Shown: one piece after another, positions 7,899-15,467 of the stretch | How the letters are laid out: the number at the start of each line of letters is the position of its first letter | How positions within the stretch are numbered: the first letter of the stretch is position 1 | Origin: an uncultured Steroidobacter sp. | GTDB lineage: Bacteria > Pseudomonadota > Gammaproteobacteria > Steroidobacterales > Steroidobacteraceae | Assembly: GCA_946478975.1 (NCBI GenBank) | Contig: CAMLEO010000061.1 | Span: forward strand, 1-27,748 | Length of the DNA stretch: 27,748 nucleotides | Direction: 5' to 3' | The notes under the pieces: model-generated | What the model was told of the DNA's origin: nothing | The model's input: only the letters and a program-made list of their open reading frames with translations | Databases searched by the model: none | Made by a program: the position numbers and the translations under genes

Positions 7899-9116
7899 TT
7901 ATTGAGCGGCGATCCAGTGCGACAGGCGATCGAGCGCAAAATTCAAATCGGCCGTGGGCGCGGTGCGGAAGTGAGTGGCGTCGCTCGGAGCCAGCGTGCG
8001 CTGCGGATCTCGCAAACGTTCCAGGCGCAGAGAAACGCCGTGCCGTTCCAATACACCCGCCAGCGAGTCGGCGTGCGTCAACAGGTCCTCGCGAGTGCGC
8101 TGATACGCATGGCTCGCCAGGCGGTAGCGCGCCGAATAGCGGAACACATTGGTGAAGAACATGATCTCGTCGTCGCGGTCCGGCTGAAACAACAATCGGT
8201 CGCTGTGCGGAAAGCGCAGGCGGTACGCAGCCATGCCAATCTGCATGCGCGACTGGATCAGCGCCCGGAATGTTTGATTCATGACGGTGATGAAACCGCC
8301 GTCGGCCAGGTCGTTGTAACGAGGATGATGATGCGTGCGCGAGCCGGAGAATGTCACCAGCGGGTTCACGGTGATCAACAGATCCGCGCCGCTTTCGAGC
8401 GCGAGCGATGCATGCGCCGTACGCAGCAATGCGCCATCCACGAGTGTGCGGCCGCCGATGCGGACTGGCGTGTACAGACCAGGAAGTGCAGTGCTGGCCC
8501 GGATGGCTTCGGAGATCGGCACCCGATCCAGGCCGGGCTCGCCGAAGCGCACTTCCTCGCCGCTGTTCAGATCGGTGGCGATGATCCGCAGCAGCGGGCG
8601 CAGTCGGCGAAAATCATTGCTGCGTCCCGGACCGCTGAGCAAGCCGCGCAGATACTCCTCGAACGGGCGATTGTCGAACACGCCCGTGGGAATCGCTTCG
8701 GTGAGCGGGCTCGAGATCGAGGCCCAGTTTTGACCGAACGGATCTTTGGAAATATTTCTAACGACGCGCGCCAGCAGCGATGGCACGCGCAGCGCACGCC
8801 GACAGTATTCGTCGAACGCCGGACGCATGAGCATGCCGGGCGAAAGCGGATATTCCTCCGAACCATTGTCCAGAAAGAACAGCCGCACCATCTGCGCCGT
8901 ATCGATGCCGTTGGCCAGCCCGGCGCTGATGATGGCGCCGGAGCTCACGCCGATATATGCATGCAGTTGCGTGAGATCCAGGCCGTCGGTGCAGTCGGCC
9001 AGCGCATGCAGGCAGCCGAGTTGATAGAACGCTCCCAACGGCCCGCCGCCAGCCAGTGCCAAAGCGATGCGCCGGCGCGTGCGTCGCTTTCTGGCGGCGG
9101 GTTCGACCTGCAGCAT
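7899..9116 (-). CDS. Patatin-like phospholipase/lipase
   Basis: The 405-residue protein has the complete patatin catalytic set: oxyanion-hole GGGPLG near residue 23, nucleophile-elbow GVSSG (Ser in GxSxG) near residue 56, and the aspartate of the Ser-Asp dyad in VDGAL near residue 227. Patatins hydrolyse acyl esters of phospholipids or neutral lipids. There is no signal peptide; the N-terminus is short and basic (RKRRTRRR), so it should act in the cytosol, possibly at a membrane or lipid-body surface. It starts nine bases after the phasin gene, which suggests an operon with phasin upstream and fadD downstream. A role in mobilising wax ester or triacylglycerol inclusions, or intracellular polyhydroxyalkanoate-associated lipid, is inferred from neighbours. 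A phospholipase role is the alternative. Confidence 0.9.
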   Translation of the reverse strand: MLQVEPAARKRRTRRRIALALAGGGPLGAFYQLGCLHALADCTDGLDLTQLHAYIGVSSGAIISAGLANGIDTAQMVRLFFLDNGSEEYPLSPGMLMRPAFDEYCRRALRVPSLLARVVRNISKDPFGQNWASISSPLTEAIPTGVFDNRPFEEYLRGLLSGPGRSNDFRRLRPLLRIIATDLNSGEEVRFGEPGLDRVPISEAIRASTALPGLYTPVRIGGRTLVDGALLRTAHASLALESGADLLITVNPLVTFSGSRTHHHPRYNDLADGGFITVMNQTFRALIQSRMQIGMAAYRLRFPHSDRLLFQPDRDDEIMFFTNVFRYSARYRLASHAYQRTREDLLTHADSLAGVLERHGVSLRLERLRDPQRTLAPSDATHFRTAPTADLNFALDRLSHWIAAQ

Positions 9117-9125
9117 GGGCGCCGC

Positions 9126-9629
9126 TCAGACCGCAGCGCCTTCCTGGTTGGTAGGCGCCGCTGGCGTCGATCCCTTGCGCCCGGCGTTGCCGCTCGACTT
9201 GGCTTGCGTAAGGGCCTGCACCGAGCGGTTCAGCTCTTTGACCTTGCGCGACAATGCATCGATCTCGTTCGAAGTCGGCACACCGAGCTGTTGTAACGCT
9301 TTGAGCACGCGTGCTTGCAGAATGCCTTCGAGGTTGTCGATGGTTTCTGTCGCCTTGCCACGCACGCCAGCGGTGCGCTCATCGAACTGCGCACGCAGTT
9401 GCTTCCACGCATCGGCGGTGCGCTCCTGCACGTTCTCGCGCTGCCGCTCCTGGAACTCGCTGCCTTCTGCGACCAGTGTTTGAAACAGCTTCGGGCCTTC
9501 CTGCTGAGCCCGTGCGACGGCACCGAGGCCGGCCAGCCAGATCTGTTGTCCCGTGTCGATCACGCTCGCGAGCGCACCCGCCGCTTGAGTGGACGCGCGC
9601 TTGCCCTTGCTCTTTTTTCGAGTAGCCAT
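9126..9629 (-). CDS. Phasin-family granule-associated protein
   Basis: This 167-residue protein has the layout of PhaI/PhaF-type phasins: a lysine-rich start (ATRKKSKGKR), the WLAGLGAVARAQQEGPKLF amphipathic segment at residues 31-49, a long heptad-like helix to about residue 145 ending in a leucine-zipper-like stretch, and an Ala/Pro/Gly-rich tail. Phasins coat hydrophobic storage granules and control their size; most are known from polyhydroxyalkanoate granules. No PHA synthase or depolymerase is in the window, whereas a WS/DGAT gene lies 82 bases upstream and a lipase nine bases downstream, so this one may coat wax ester or triacylglycerol bodies. That is inference. A strong GGAGG site precedes the ATG. 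Both PHA and neutral-lipid roles remain possible. Confidence 0.88.
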   Translation of the reverse strand: MATRKKSKGKRASTQAAGALASVIDTGQQIWLAGLGAVARAQQEGPKLFQTLVAEGSEFQERQRENVQERTADAWKQLRAQFDERTAGVRGKATETIDNLEGILQARVLKALQQLGVPTSNEIDALSRKVKELNRSVQALTQAKSSGNAGRKGSTPAAPTNQEGAAV

Positions 9630-9711
9630 ACTTGATCCTCCGGAGAATATGATCCAAAGCGAGTGTGCGAGCGCTGCCGGGATCGAAGGTATAGCGAAAT
9701 CCCACGGGTGC

Positions 9712-11097
9712 TTACGGACTGGTCGCTGCAGCGAGCTTTGCGGCTGCCGGAATTCCGGCGAGCGCTTGTAACAACAGATGTTCGAACTCGCCGACGAACC
9801 GAGCGGTGATGTGTTCGGGATGCGGAATCAGCTGGCGATCGGCGATCACGCCGAAATGGACGAGCCCGTTGTATGTCAGCAGGCTCACGCCGACGCCGAT
9901 GCTGCCGGCCTGCGGCACCCAGAAAAACTGCCGCTCGATGCGCACGCCGGCGACATAGAGCGGTTCGGGCGGGCCGGGAACGTTCGAGATCACCGCGCTC
10001 GCTTTGGTTGTGAACAATTCGATCGCCTGCTGCTCGACCACGCCAGGTAACAACCCCATGGCGGTCAGCAGCCAGAACGCGACCAGGGCCTGCGAGGAAT
10101 GTTTCAGCGCTTCCATATCGCGATGCACGGCGTACAGGCGGGCGAGTGGATGACGCTCACCGACCGGCAGGCTGGCGAATACCAGGCCGAATTCATTGCC
10201 GAGCCGCGGCGCTTCATCCGGCGGACGCAGGTTCACCGGCACGAGCGCTTTGAGCGTCATCGAGTCGATCGCGGTGCCTCGAGCTTCCAGATACGAGCCG
10301 AGCGCACCGGCCACGGTCGCGAGCAGCACGTCGTTGATGGAAACACCCAGCGCATGCGCGACGGTTCTTACTTCTGCGAAAGACAACGGCTCCGCCCACG
10401 ACACTTGTTTATGCTGGCTCAAGGGCCCTTTCAAGGCCGTCGTCGGGTCCTGTGGCAACAACGCGATCTTCGCGAGCTCGCGCGTCGCATCGGCCGCCCG
10501 TTCGACCATCGCAGCGGCCTGTGTCGGATGAGCGAGGCTTTGCAAAGACGTACTCACAACCTGGGCAGTTGTTTCAAGTGCGAACTGCACGAGATTGCTC
10601 GTATGCTCGCTCGGCGGCAACGGGGCAGGTGAATCGTCCCGGTCAGTACTGGTTAGAGACAGCATCACGCGCATCAGCGCAACGCCATCGGCGTAGCAGT
10701 GATGCACGCGCCCGATGATGGCGCTGCCTGTGCCGAAATGTTCGACCACATGGAATTGCCACAGCGGTCGCGCCGGGTCGAGCGGCGTGCTGGCGAGCTT
10801 GCTGGCAGCAGCTTGCAACTGAGCCTCGCCCGCTCGCGGCGGCAGCTTCAGGCGGCGCAGATGGGCATCGAGCTTGAAATGTTTATCGCGCTGCCAGTGG
10901 CCGCCGCCGAGCGCGTCGGTCACCGGCCGGTCCAGGAAACGTTCGAACTTCAACAACCGCTGTGCCAGCACTCGTTTCAGCCGCGCATGCGACAGCGGCC
11001 CGGCCAGAATCAAAACAGCCACGATCACCATTGGATTGGTCGGGCGGTCCATGCGCAGCCATGCCAGATCCACCGGGCTGATCGATTCGCCAGACAT
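9712..11097 (-). CDS. Wax ester synthase / acyl-CoA:diacylglycerol acyltransferase (WS/DGAT)
   Basis: The 461-residue protein is a bifunctional WS/DGAT. The catalytic HHxxxDG motif reads HHCYADG at residues 132-138, preceded by the PLW motif (111-113); the NDVLL motif near residue 255 and SNVPGPPEPLYVAG near 375 are also family hallmarks. The second histidine is the base that activates a fatty alcohol or diacylglycerol for acylation by acyl-CoA, giving wax ester or triacylglycerol at the inner face of the cytoplasmic membrane. AAGGAG lies about ten bases before the ATG. It is divergent from the fatty acyl-CoA reductase gene, with a 126-base gap, and is followed on its own strand by phasin, patatin and fadD. 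The adjacent alcohol-forming reductase favours wax ester as the main product. Confidence 0.94.
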   Translation of the reverse strand: MSGESISPVDLAWLRMDRPTNPMVIVAVLILAGPLSHARLKRVLAQRLLKFERFLDRPVTDALGGGHWQRDKHFKLDAHLRRLKLPPRAGEAQLQAAASKLASTPLDPARPLWQFHVVEHFGTGSAIIGRVHHCYADGVALMRVMLSLTSTDRDDSPAPLPPSEHTSNLVQFALETTAQVVSTSLQSLAHPTQAAAMVERAADATRELAKIALLPQDPTTALKGPLSQHKQVSWAEPLSFAEVRTVAHALGVSINDVLLATVAGALGSYLEARGTAIDSMTLKALVPVNLRPPDEAPRLGNEFGLVFASLPVGERHPLARLYAVHRDMEALKHSSQALVAFWLLTAMGLLPGVVEQQAIELFTTKASAVISNVPGPPEPLYVAGVRIERQFFWVPQAGSIGVGVSLLTYNGLVHFGVIADRQLIPHPEHITARFVGEFEHLLLQALAGIPAAAKLAAATSP

Positions 11098-11223
11098 TAC
11101 ATGCGGCTCCTTGATGAGCGCATGGAACTGCCAACGCGCCTGCGCTGTAAACCGCGTGTGCCCCTGAGCGGTTACGGGCTACTCCCGATGTTTGAATGGC
11201 TGCGGCGCTCTTAGCCTGCTCGC
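11098..11223. promoter_or_regulatory. Divergent control region of WS/DGAT and acyl-CoA reductase
   Basis: A 126-base gap lies between the two divergent wax ester genes and must drive both, unless other promoters exist. On the plus strand TGGAAC (11123-11128) and TGTAAA (11146-11151) are 17 bases apart, a weak sigma-70-like pair. I see no long dyad. On the minus strand the WS/DGAT ribosome-binding site AAGGAG lies at its edge. The plus-strand gene has only a poor site before its ATG. Confidence 0.35.
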
Positions 11224-13206
11224 ATGGCTTGTTTCGTCACCGGCGCCACAGGTTTTATCGGCCGTTACCTGGTCCGGGAGCTGTTGTCGCGCGTGCCGGG
11301 GCCCATCTATGTGCTGGCCCGCAAATCCGCCTCGCAAAAGTTGGACGAGCTGCGGCAGTGGTGGGGGCCTGCGGCTGAGCGAGTGATCGCGATCGACGGC
11401 GATTTGCGGGAACCGGAGCTGGGCGTCTCAGCCGGCGACCGGGCCCGGATCGGCGCGCCCATCGATCATTTCTTTCATCTCGGTGCGCTCTACGATATCG
11501 ACGCGGACAGCGAGGAATTACTGCGCGCCAACGTCGACGGCACGCGCCACGCACTCGAATTCGCTCGGGCGATGAGCACGGGCCATTTCCATCATGTCAG
11601 CTCGATTGCGTCCGCCGGCCTATATGACGGCATGTTCACTGAAGATATGTTCGAAGAGGCGTGTCATCTCGAACATCCTTACTTTCGCACCAAGCACGAT
11701 TCCGAGGCACTGGTGCGACAGCAGAACCACGTGCCGTGGCGCATTTATCGGCCGGGCATGGTGATCGGCGACTCGCGCACCGGGCACATCACCAAAGTCG
11801 ACGGTCCGTATTATTTCTTCAAGGCGCTGCAGATCCTGCGGCGTCACGTGCCGGCCTGGCTGCCGACGATCGGGTTGGAAGGCGGCTACGTCAACCTGGT
11901 GCCGGTGGATTACGTGGCCGGGGCGCTGGCGCATCTGTCGCAGCTGCCGGATCAGGATTTTCGTTGCTTTCATCTCACCGATCCGCAGCCGCGTCATGCC
12001 GGCGAAGTGTTGAATCTGTTCGCACGCGCCGGGCACGCACCGTCGATGGGATTGCGTGTCGACACCGAGTTGCTGCGCACTCTGCCATTCGACTTGTCCT
12101 CGGTGATCGAGAGTTACGAGCCGGTGCGGGCGATCGTGAACCAGGTGCTCGACGACCTGCAGCTGCCACGCAGCGTGCTCACGTTCATCAACATGCCGAC
12201 GCTGTTCGACAACCGACGCACGCGTACGCTGCTACAGGGCAGTGGAGTCACTCTGCCGCGGCTCGAAGAATACGGCTGGCGAATCTGGGACTACTGGGAA
12301 CGTCACCTCGACCCCGATCTCACGCTCGACCGCAGCCTAGCAACCCGGGTGGCGAACAAACGAGTGCTGATCACCGGCGGCAGTTCGGGCATCGGCAGAG
12401 CGACTGCGCTCCGGCTGGCGGATGCGGGCGCGAAAATCATCATCGTGGCTAGGGATGCCCAGCGGCTGGCCGAAACTCAAGCGGAGATTCGCAAGCGCGG
12501 ACACGCGGCTCACACCTACGTTTGTGACATCACCGACGACGCTGCGTGCGATGCGTTCATTCAACGGCTGACCGCCGATCACTGCGGCGTGGATATTCTG
12601 ATCAATAACGCCGGCCATTCGATTCGACGTTCGATCGCGGCGTCCTGCCAGCGCCTGCACGATTTCGAGCGCTTGATGAAGCTGAACTACTTCGCGGCCG
12701 TGCGCCTGACGCTCGCGTTGCTGCCGGGAATGGAGGCGCGAGGCAGCGGGCAGGTGGTCGTGATCTCGTCCATCGGCGTTCTGAGCAACGCGCCCAGATT
12801 CTCTGCTTACGCGGCCTCCAAAGCCGCCATCGAAACATTCGCGCGGTGTGCGGCCTCGGAGTATCGGGATCGCGGCGTGCGATTCAGCGTGATCAATATG
12901 CCGTTGGTTCGAACACGCATGATTGCGCCGACCACTGCGTACACCAAGCTGCCCGCGTTATCGCCGGAGCAAGCAGCAGAGCTGGTGGTGGACGCCATCG
13001 TCCATCAAGCGCCCCGCGTGGCGAGCCGTTTGGGAACGTTCGCGAGAATGCTGGAGCTGTTCGCACCCAGAATTGCCGACACCATCAATAGTGCTGCGTT
13101 CCGAATGTTTCCTGATTCAGCGGCGGCGTTGGGCACAACCGTGGAAACGCCGCCAAGCGACGAGGCGATCGCCTTCGCGCGAGTCATTCATGGTCTGCAT
13201 TGGTAG
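11224..13206 (+). CDS. Two-domain alcohol-forming fatty acyl-CoA reductase
   Basis: The 660-residue protein fuses two short-chain dehydrogenase-like domains. Domain 1 (about 1-370) has TGATGFIG at residues 6-13, the serine-bearing HVSSIASAG, and the catalytic YFRTK at 153-157. Domain 2 (about 376-660) has GGSSGIG, NNAG, ISSIGV and YAASK at 529-533. Length, order and several long stretches (IDHFFHL, VDGPYYFFK, IWDYWERHLDPDL, MPLVRTRMIAPT) match from memory the ~660-aa Marinobacter alcohol-forming reductases, and domain 2 closely resembles Acinetobacter Acr1. Such enzymes reduce long-chain acyl-CoA or acyl-ACP to fatty alcohol with NADPH, the aldehyde staying as an intermediate. It is divergent from WS/DGAT, so its alcohol product has an adjacent consumer. 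An in-frame TAG just upstream fixes ATG 11224. The 3' end overlaps the convergent gene by 23 bases. Confidence 0.93.
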   Translation: MACFVTGATGFIGRYLVRELLSRVPGPIYVLARKSASQKLDELRQWWGPAAERVIAIDGDLREPELGVSAGDRARIGAPIDHFFHLGALYDIDADSEELLRANVDGTRHALEFARAMSTGHFHHVSSIASAGLYDGMFTEDMFEEACHLEHPYFRTKHDSEALVRQQNHVPWRIYRPGMVIGDSRTGHITKVDGPYYFFKALQILRRHVPAWLPTIGLEGGYVNLVPVDYVAGALAHLSQLPDQDFRCFHLTDPQPRHAGEVLNLFARAGHAPSMGLRVDTELLRTLPFDLSSVIESYEPVRAIVNQVLDDLQLPRSVLTFINMPTLFDNRRTRTLLQGSGVTLPRLEEYGWRIWDYWERHLDPDLTLDRSLATRVANKRVLITGGSSGIGRATALRLADAGAKIIIVARDAQRLAETQAEIRKRGHAAHTYVCDITDDAACDAFIQRLTADHCGVDILINNAGHSIRRSIAASCQRLHDFERLMKLNYFAAVRLTLALLPGMEARGSGQVVVISSIGVLSNAPRFSAYAASKAAIETFARCAASEYRDRGVRFSVINMPLVRTRMIAPTTAYTKLPALSPEQAAELVVDAIVHQAPRVASRLGTFARMLELFAPRIADTINSAAFRMFPDSAAALGTTVETPPSDEAIAFARVIHGLHW

Positions 13207-13996
13207 GCCGCGGTTCGAAACCCGGCAGGCGGTCGAGCTGAATGCGGTAGACGAACAGATTGTCTCGCGCCGGCCACGGCGTCCAGGTCTCGTCACCGAT
13301 CACTTGAATCCCATGCACGCCGAGCTTGCCCAGGTCCGTCAGCGACAGGTCCCAGCCCGCATAGTCGTGATCGTTCGCCAGCAGCTCCTGTTCGAACAAA
13401 TGGCCGAGCACGGTGATTCGCGCGTCGACGCCGGTGCGGGCGAAGAACGCTGTTTCGCGCTTGATCAACTCCAGTCGCGAGGCCTCCAGCTCCTGGATTA
13501 AACGTTCTCGCGGATGCTCGGCGAGCACGGCGTCGCGTGCGTCTCGTTCCAGCGTTCCGAGCATGTCGTCGAGCAGATGTTCGAGCTCGGGCCGGTCGAT
13601 CGGCTGCGTGACGCCGCCGTGCCACATCAGCGAAGCGTGCGGGGTGAGCCGCTTGTTGCGTCCGGCAAGAAACACGTAGTTGGCGCAGCTGGAGTAACAA
13701 TAGGTGTCGATTTGCACATCCAGCTCGTTGTCGATCATCCAGTTGCCGAGCTGCATGGCCGCAGCAGCACCGCCGCCGTAGCTTTCGATCACGAGGGCAG
13801 TGGGTTTCGGCGACGCCTCCTGGTACAGATCGAATACTCCTTGATTCGCTTCTGACGTGATCAGTCCCTGGTATTCGATGCAGCAGTCGGTGAGCCGGAT
13901 CTTGGTGACGATCCTCACGTCGGTCGATTCGGCGTGCGCGGCCGGTGCGAGCACCGGGAGCAACAGCACCCATGCGAGCACGCCCTTGATATCCAT
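13184..13996 (-). CDS. Exported ClpP/SppA-fold protein, putative serine peptidase
   Basis: The 270-residue protein starts with a signal peptide (hydrophobic LAWVLLLPVLAPAAHA, likely cut after AHA near residue 22), so it should be periplasmic. The core resembles the ClpP/crotonase fold: ALVIESYGGGAAAAMQLGNW near residue 67 is like the glycine-rich oxyanion strand, CYSSCANYVFLAG near 98 resembles the nucleophile-serine helix start, and SLMWHGG near 121 could supply the histidine. Two cysteines flank the candidate serine and could form a disulfide in the periplasm. Family name and substrate are unknown to me. It is convergent with the acyl-CoA reductase gene, overlapping it by 23 bases, and divergent from the nucleotidyltransferase operon. 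A non-catalytic relative of SppA is the alternative. Confidence 0.7.
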   Translation of the reverse strand: MDIKGVLAWVLLLPVLAPAAHAESTDVRIVTKIRLTDCCIEYQGLITSEANQGVFDLYQEASPKPTALVIESYGGGAAAAMQLGNWMIDNELDVQIDTYCYSSCANYVFLAGRNKRLTPHASLMWHGGVTQPIDRPELEHLLDDMLGTLERDARDAVLAEHPRERLIQELEASRLELIKRETAFFARTGVDARITVLGHLFEQELLANDHDYAGWDLSLTDLGKLGVHGIQVIGDETWTPWPARDNLFVYRIQLDRLPGFEPRPTNADHE

Positions 13997-14175
13997 GGTC
14001 TTACCTCGCAGGTCGTTGCCTGGGGCCGATACTCTGAGCCGCGGCCTGCGGCGCAGCCAGCAGCGAACTCACGCAGCCATTCCGGTGTACTACGTAATGT
14101 CCCAGGACCGTTCCGAGCTGTTTCCTGTCGCCGGAGATGACAGGCTCCGTCTCCAGTACCGACAGGGGACGATCA
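13997..14175. promoter_or_regulatory. Divergent intergenic region with repeated operator-like motifs
   Basis: This 179-base gap separates the exported ClpP-like gene from the nucleotidyltransferase-USP operon. It contains the motif TTCCGGTGTACTACGTA at 14080-14096 (listed separately) and an inverted repeat CCTGTC-N9-GACAGG at 14124-14144, with a third GACAGG half-site at 14161-14166 close to the ribosome-binding site. The dyad may be an operator or an mRNA leader stem. Confidence 0.4.
14080..14096 (+). promoter_or_regulatory. Candidate operator, motif A copy 1 (TTCCGGTGTACTACGTA)
   Basis: This 17-base word recurs at 25559-25575 with a single difference (T to A at the ninth base). Both copies are intergenic, in the same orientation, 77-96 bases before the first gene of an operon that contains universal stress proteins. 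The TACGTA end is palindromic. A LuxR/FixJ-type or other transcription factor site is the guess; no regulator gene is in the window. Confidence 0.45.
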
Positions 14176-15165
14176 ATGTCACAACAGCGCTGGGATACAC
14201 ACTGGGACGCCGGCCACAACTGGGCGTTGATACTGGCGGGCGGCGAGGGGACGCGGCTGCAGGCACTTACGCGACTGGCATCGGGCATCGCTGTTCCCAA
14301 GCAGTTCTGTTCATTGGGCCATAGCGGCTCGTTGCTGCACGATGCGGCTGATCGCGCGAGCCTGGTGACATCACCCGAGCGGACCGCGGTTGTGGTGTCC
14401 GAGCATCATCGCCGCTGGTGGCAGGGCCTGGATCTGGGCATTCCCGAACGCAATCTGTTCAGCCAGCCGAGCAATCGCGGCACGGCGCAAGGCATTCTGC
14501 TGCCGTTGTTGCGCATCCTGCATCGAGATCCGGAAGCGAGCTTGCTGGTGCTGCCTTCGGATCACTATGTGAGCAACGAGGCCGTGCTGGCGGACAGCCT
14601 GCGCGACGCGATGAGAGAAATATCCCTCACTCGCAACGGCATCCTGTTGCTCGGCATGTGCGCCGAGGAAGCCGATCCCGAGCTCGGTTACATCGTGTCG
14701 GAGGGGCCGACCGATGTGAGCGAGGTGCGGGATTTCGTCGAGAAGCCGGATGTGAGTACGGCGCGTGCGTTGATTGCCCGCGGCGCCGTGTGGAACTCGT
14801 TCATCTTTGCGGCCCACGGGCAAAGCCTGTTGCGTCGATTCGAGCGGACCTGTCCGGATCTGGTCGGCGAGATGCGTCACATCGTGACATCTGTTCCTGT
14901 TTCGGCGCAGCCGGCGAGACTCGCCGATCTGTACGCGCGTTCGCCGAGCGTCGATTTCTCACGTGACATTCTGCAGCGCTCGACCGCTGGACTGCGCGTG
15001 CTGCGAGTTCCTGCCTGCGGCTGGAGCGATCTGGGAACGCCACGCCGCGTGATCGAGACGGTCGGCCGGATCAAGTCGCAGGCGAGCGCGCCGCGTTCGA
15101 GCAATCAAAACCGCCCGGCATTCCTGAACCTGGCGGGCCGCGCGCCGGAATTTTTTGCCGCTTGA
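14176..15165 (+). CDS. Sugar-phosphate nucleotidyltransferase (mannose-1-phosphate guanylyltransferase-like)
   Basis: The 329-residue protein has the nucleotidyltransferase pattern of the ManC/RfbM group: LAGGEGTRL near residue 20 (nucleotide and metal binding), VPKQFCSL shortly after, LPSDHYV near 133 (metal-binding aspartate), FVEKPD near 190, WNSFIF near 208 and GWSDLGTP near 281. It should make GDP-mannose from GTP and mannose 1-phosphate in the cytosol. It lacks the isomerase domain of bifunctional ManC proteins, whose length is over 450 residues. AGGGG precedes ATG 14176; an upstream in-frame ATG (14137) would add 13 unlikely residues. It is the first gene of an apparent operon with the broken OsmC gene, a double USP and a flavodoxin. 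Another NDP-sugar product is possible. Confidence 0.82.
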   Translation: MSQQRWDTHWDAGHNWALILAGGEGTRLQALTRLASGIAVPKQFCSLGHSGSLLHDAADRASLVTSPERTAVVVSEHHRRWWQGLDLGIPERNLFSQPSNRGTAQGILLPLLRILHRDPEASLLVLPSDHYVSNEAVLADSLRDAMREISLTRNGILLLGMCAEEADPELGYIVSEGPTDVSEVRDFVEKPDVSTARALIARGAVWNSFIFAAHGQSLLRRFERTCPDLVGEMRHIVTSVPVSAQPARLADLYARSPSVDFSRDILQRSTAGLRVLRVPACGWSDLGTPRRVIETVGRIKSQASAPRSSNQNRPAFLNLAGRAPEFFAA

Positions 15166-15172
15166 GAATGTC

Positions 15173-15464
15173 ATGATGCAACCCCTGCCTCATGTTTATT
15201 CCGTCGCTGCCGCCAGGAGTGCCGAGGGCAGCGTGACTCTGAGCTCGGCAGGTCTGCCGACATTGCCGAGCGAGCCGCCTCACACAGGTCATTACACGAG
15301 CGATGCTCACTGTCGCGCCCGGAACATCGACGGTGCTTTGCGAACGTGCGTTGACCAAGGCGGAGGAGAGCTGCCTGGTGGCGAACTCGCTCCGTTGCAA
15401 ACGCGAGCTTGCGATCGAGCTGGTGAAAGCTCCCATGGATGAACCCGAAACCGAGGTGGTCTGA
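15173..15464 (+). pseudogene. OsmC-family protein, internally deleted and frameshifted
   Basis: Two fragments of one OsmC-family protein lie in different frames. The first, from ATG 15173, reads MMQPLPHVYSVAAARSAEG then SVTLSSAGLPTLPSEPP, the usual N-terminus of small OsmC/Ohr-like proteins. The second, from about 15277 to the TGA at 15462-15464, reads RLTQVITRAMLTVAPGTST and then ALTKAEESCLVANSLRCK, the usual C-terminal part with the second conserved cysteine. Missing between them are about 40-50 residues, including the WSPExLLxxAxxxC segment with the first reactive cysteine. The join is at about 15270-15290. Since a whole segment is gone and the frame changes, this is a deletion scar, not a simple read error. 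It sits seven bases after the nucleotidyltransferase and three bases before the USP gene, so the operon spacing was kept. Intact relatives reduce organic peroxides. Confidence 0.7.
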
Positions 15465-15467
15465 GCT

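Noticed and set aside
7902..9296. A 464-codon plus-strand frame opposite patatin
   Set aside because: Antisense shadow in GC-rich DNA; the patatin frame has full catalytic motifs.
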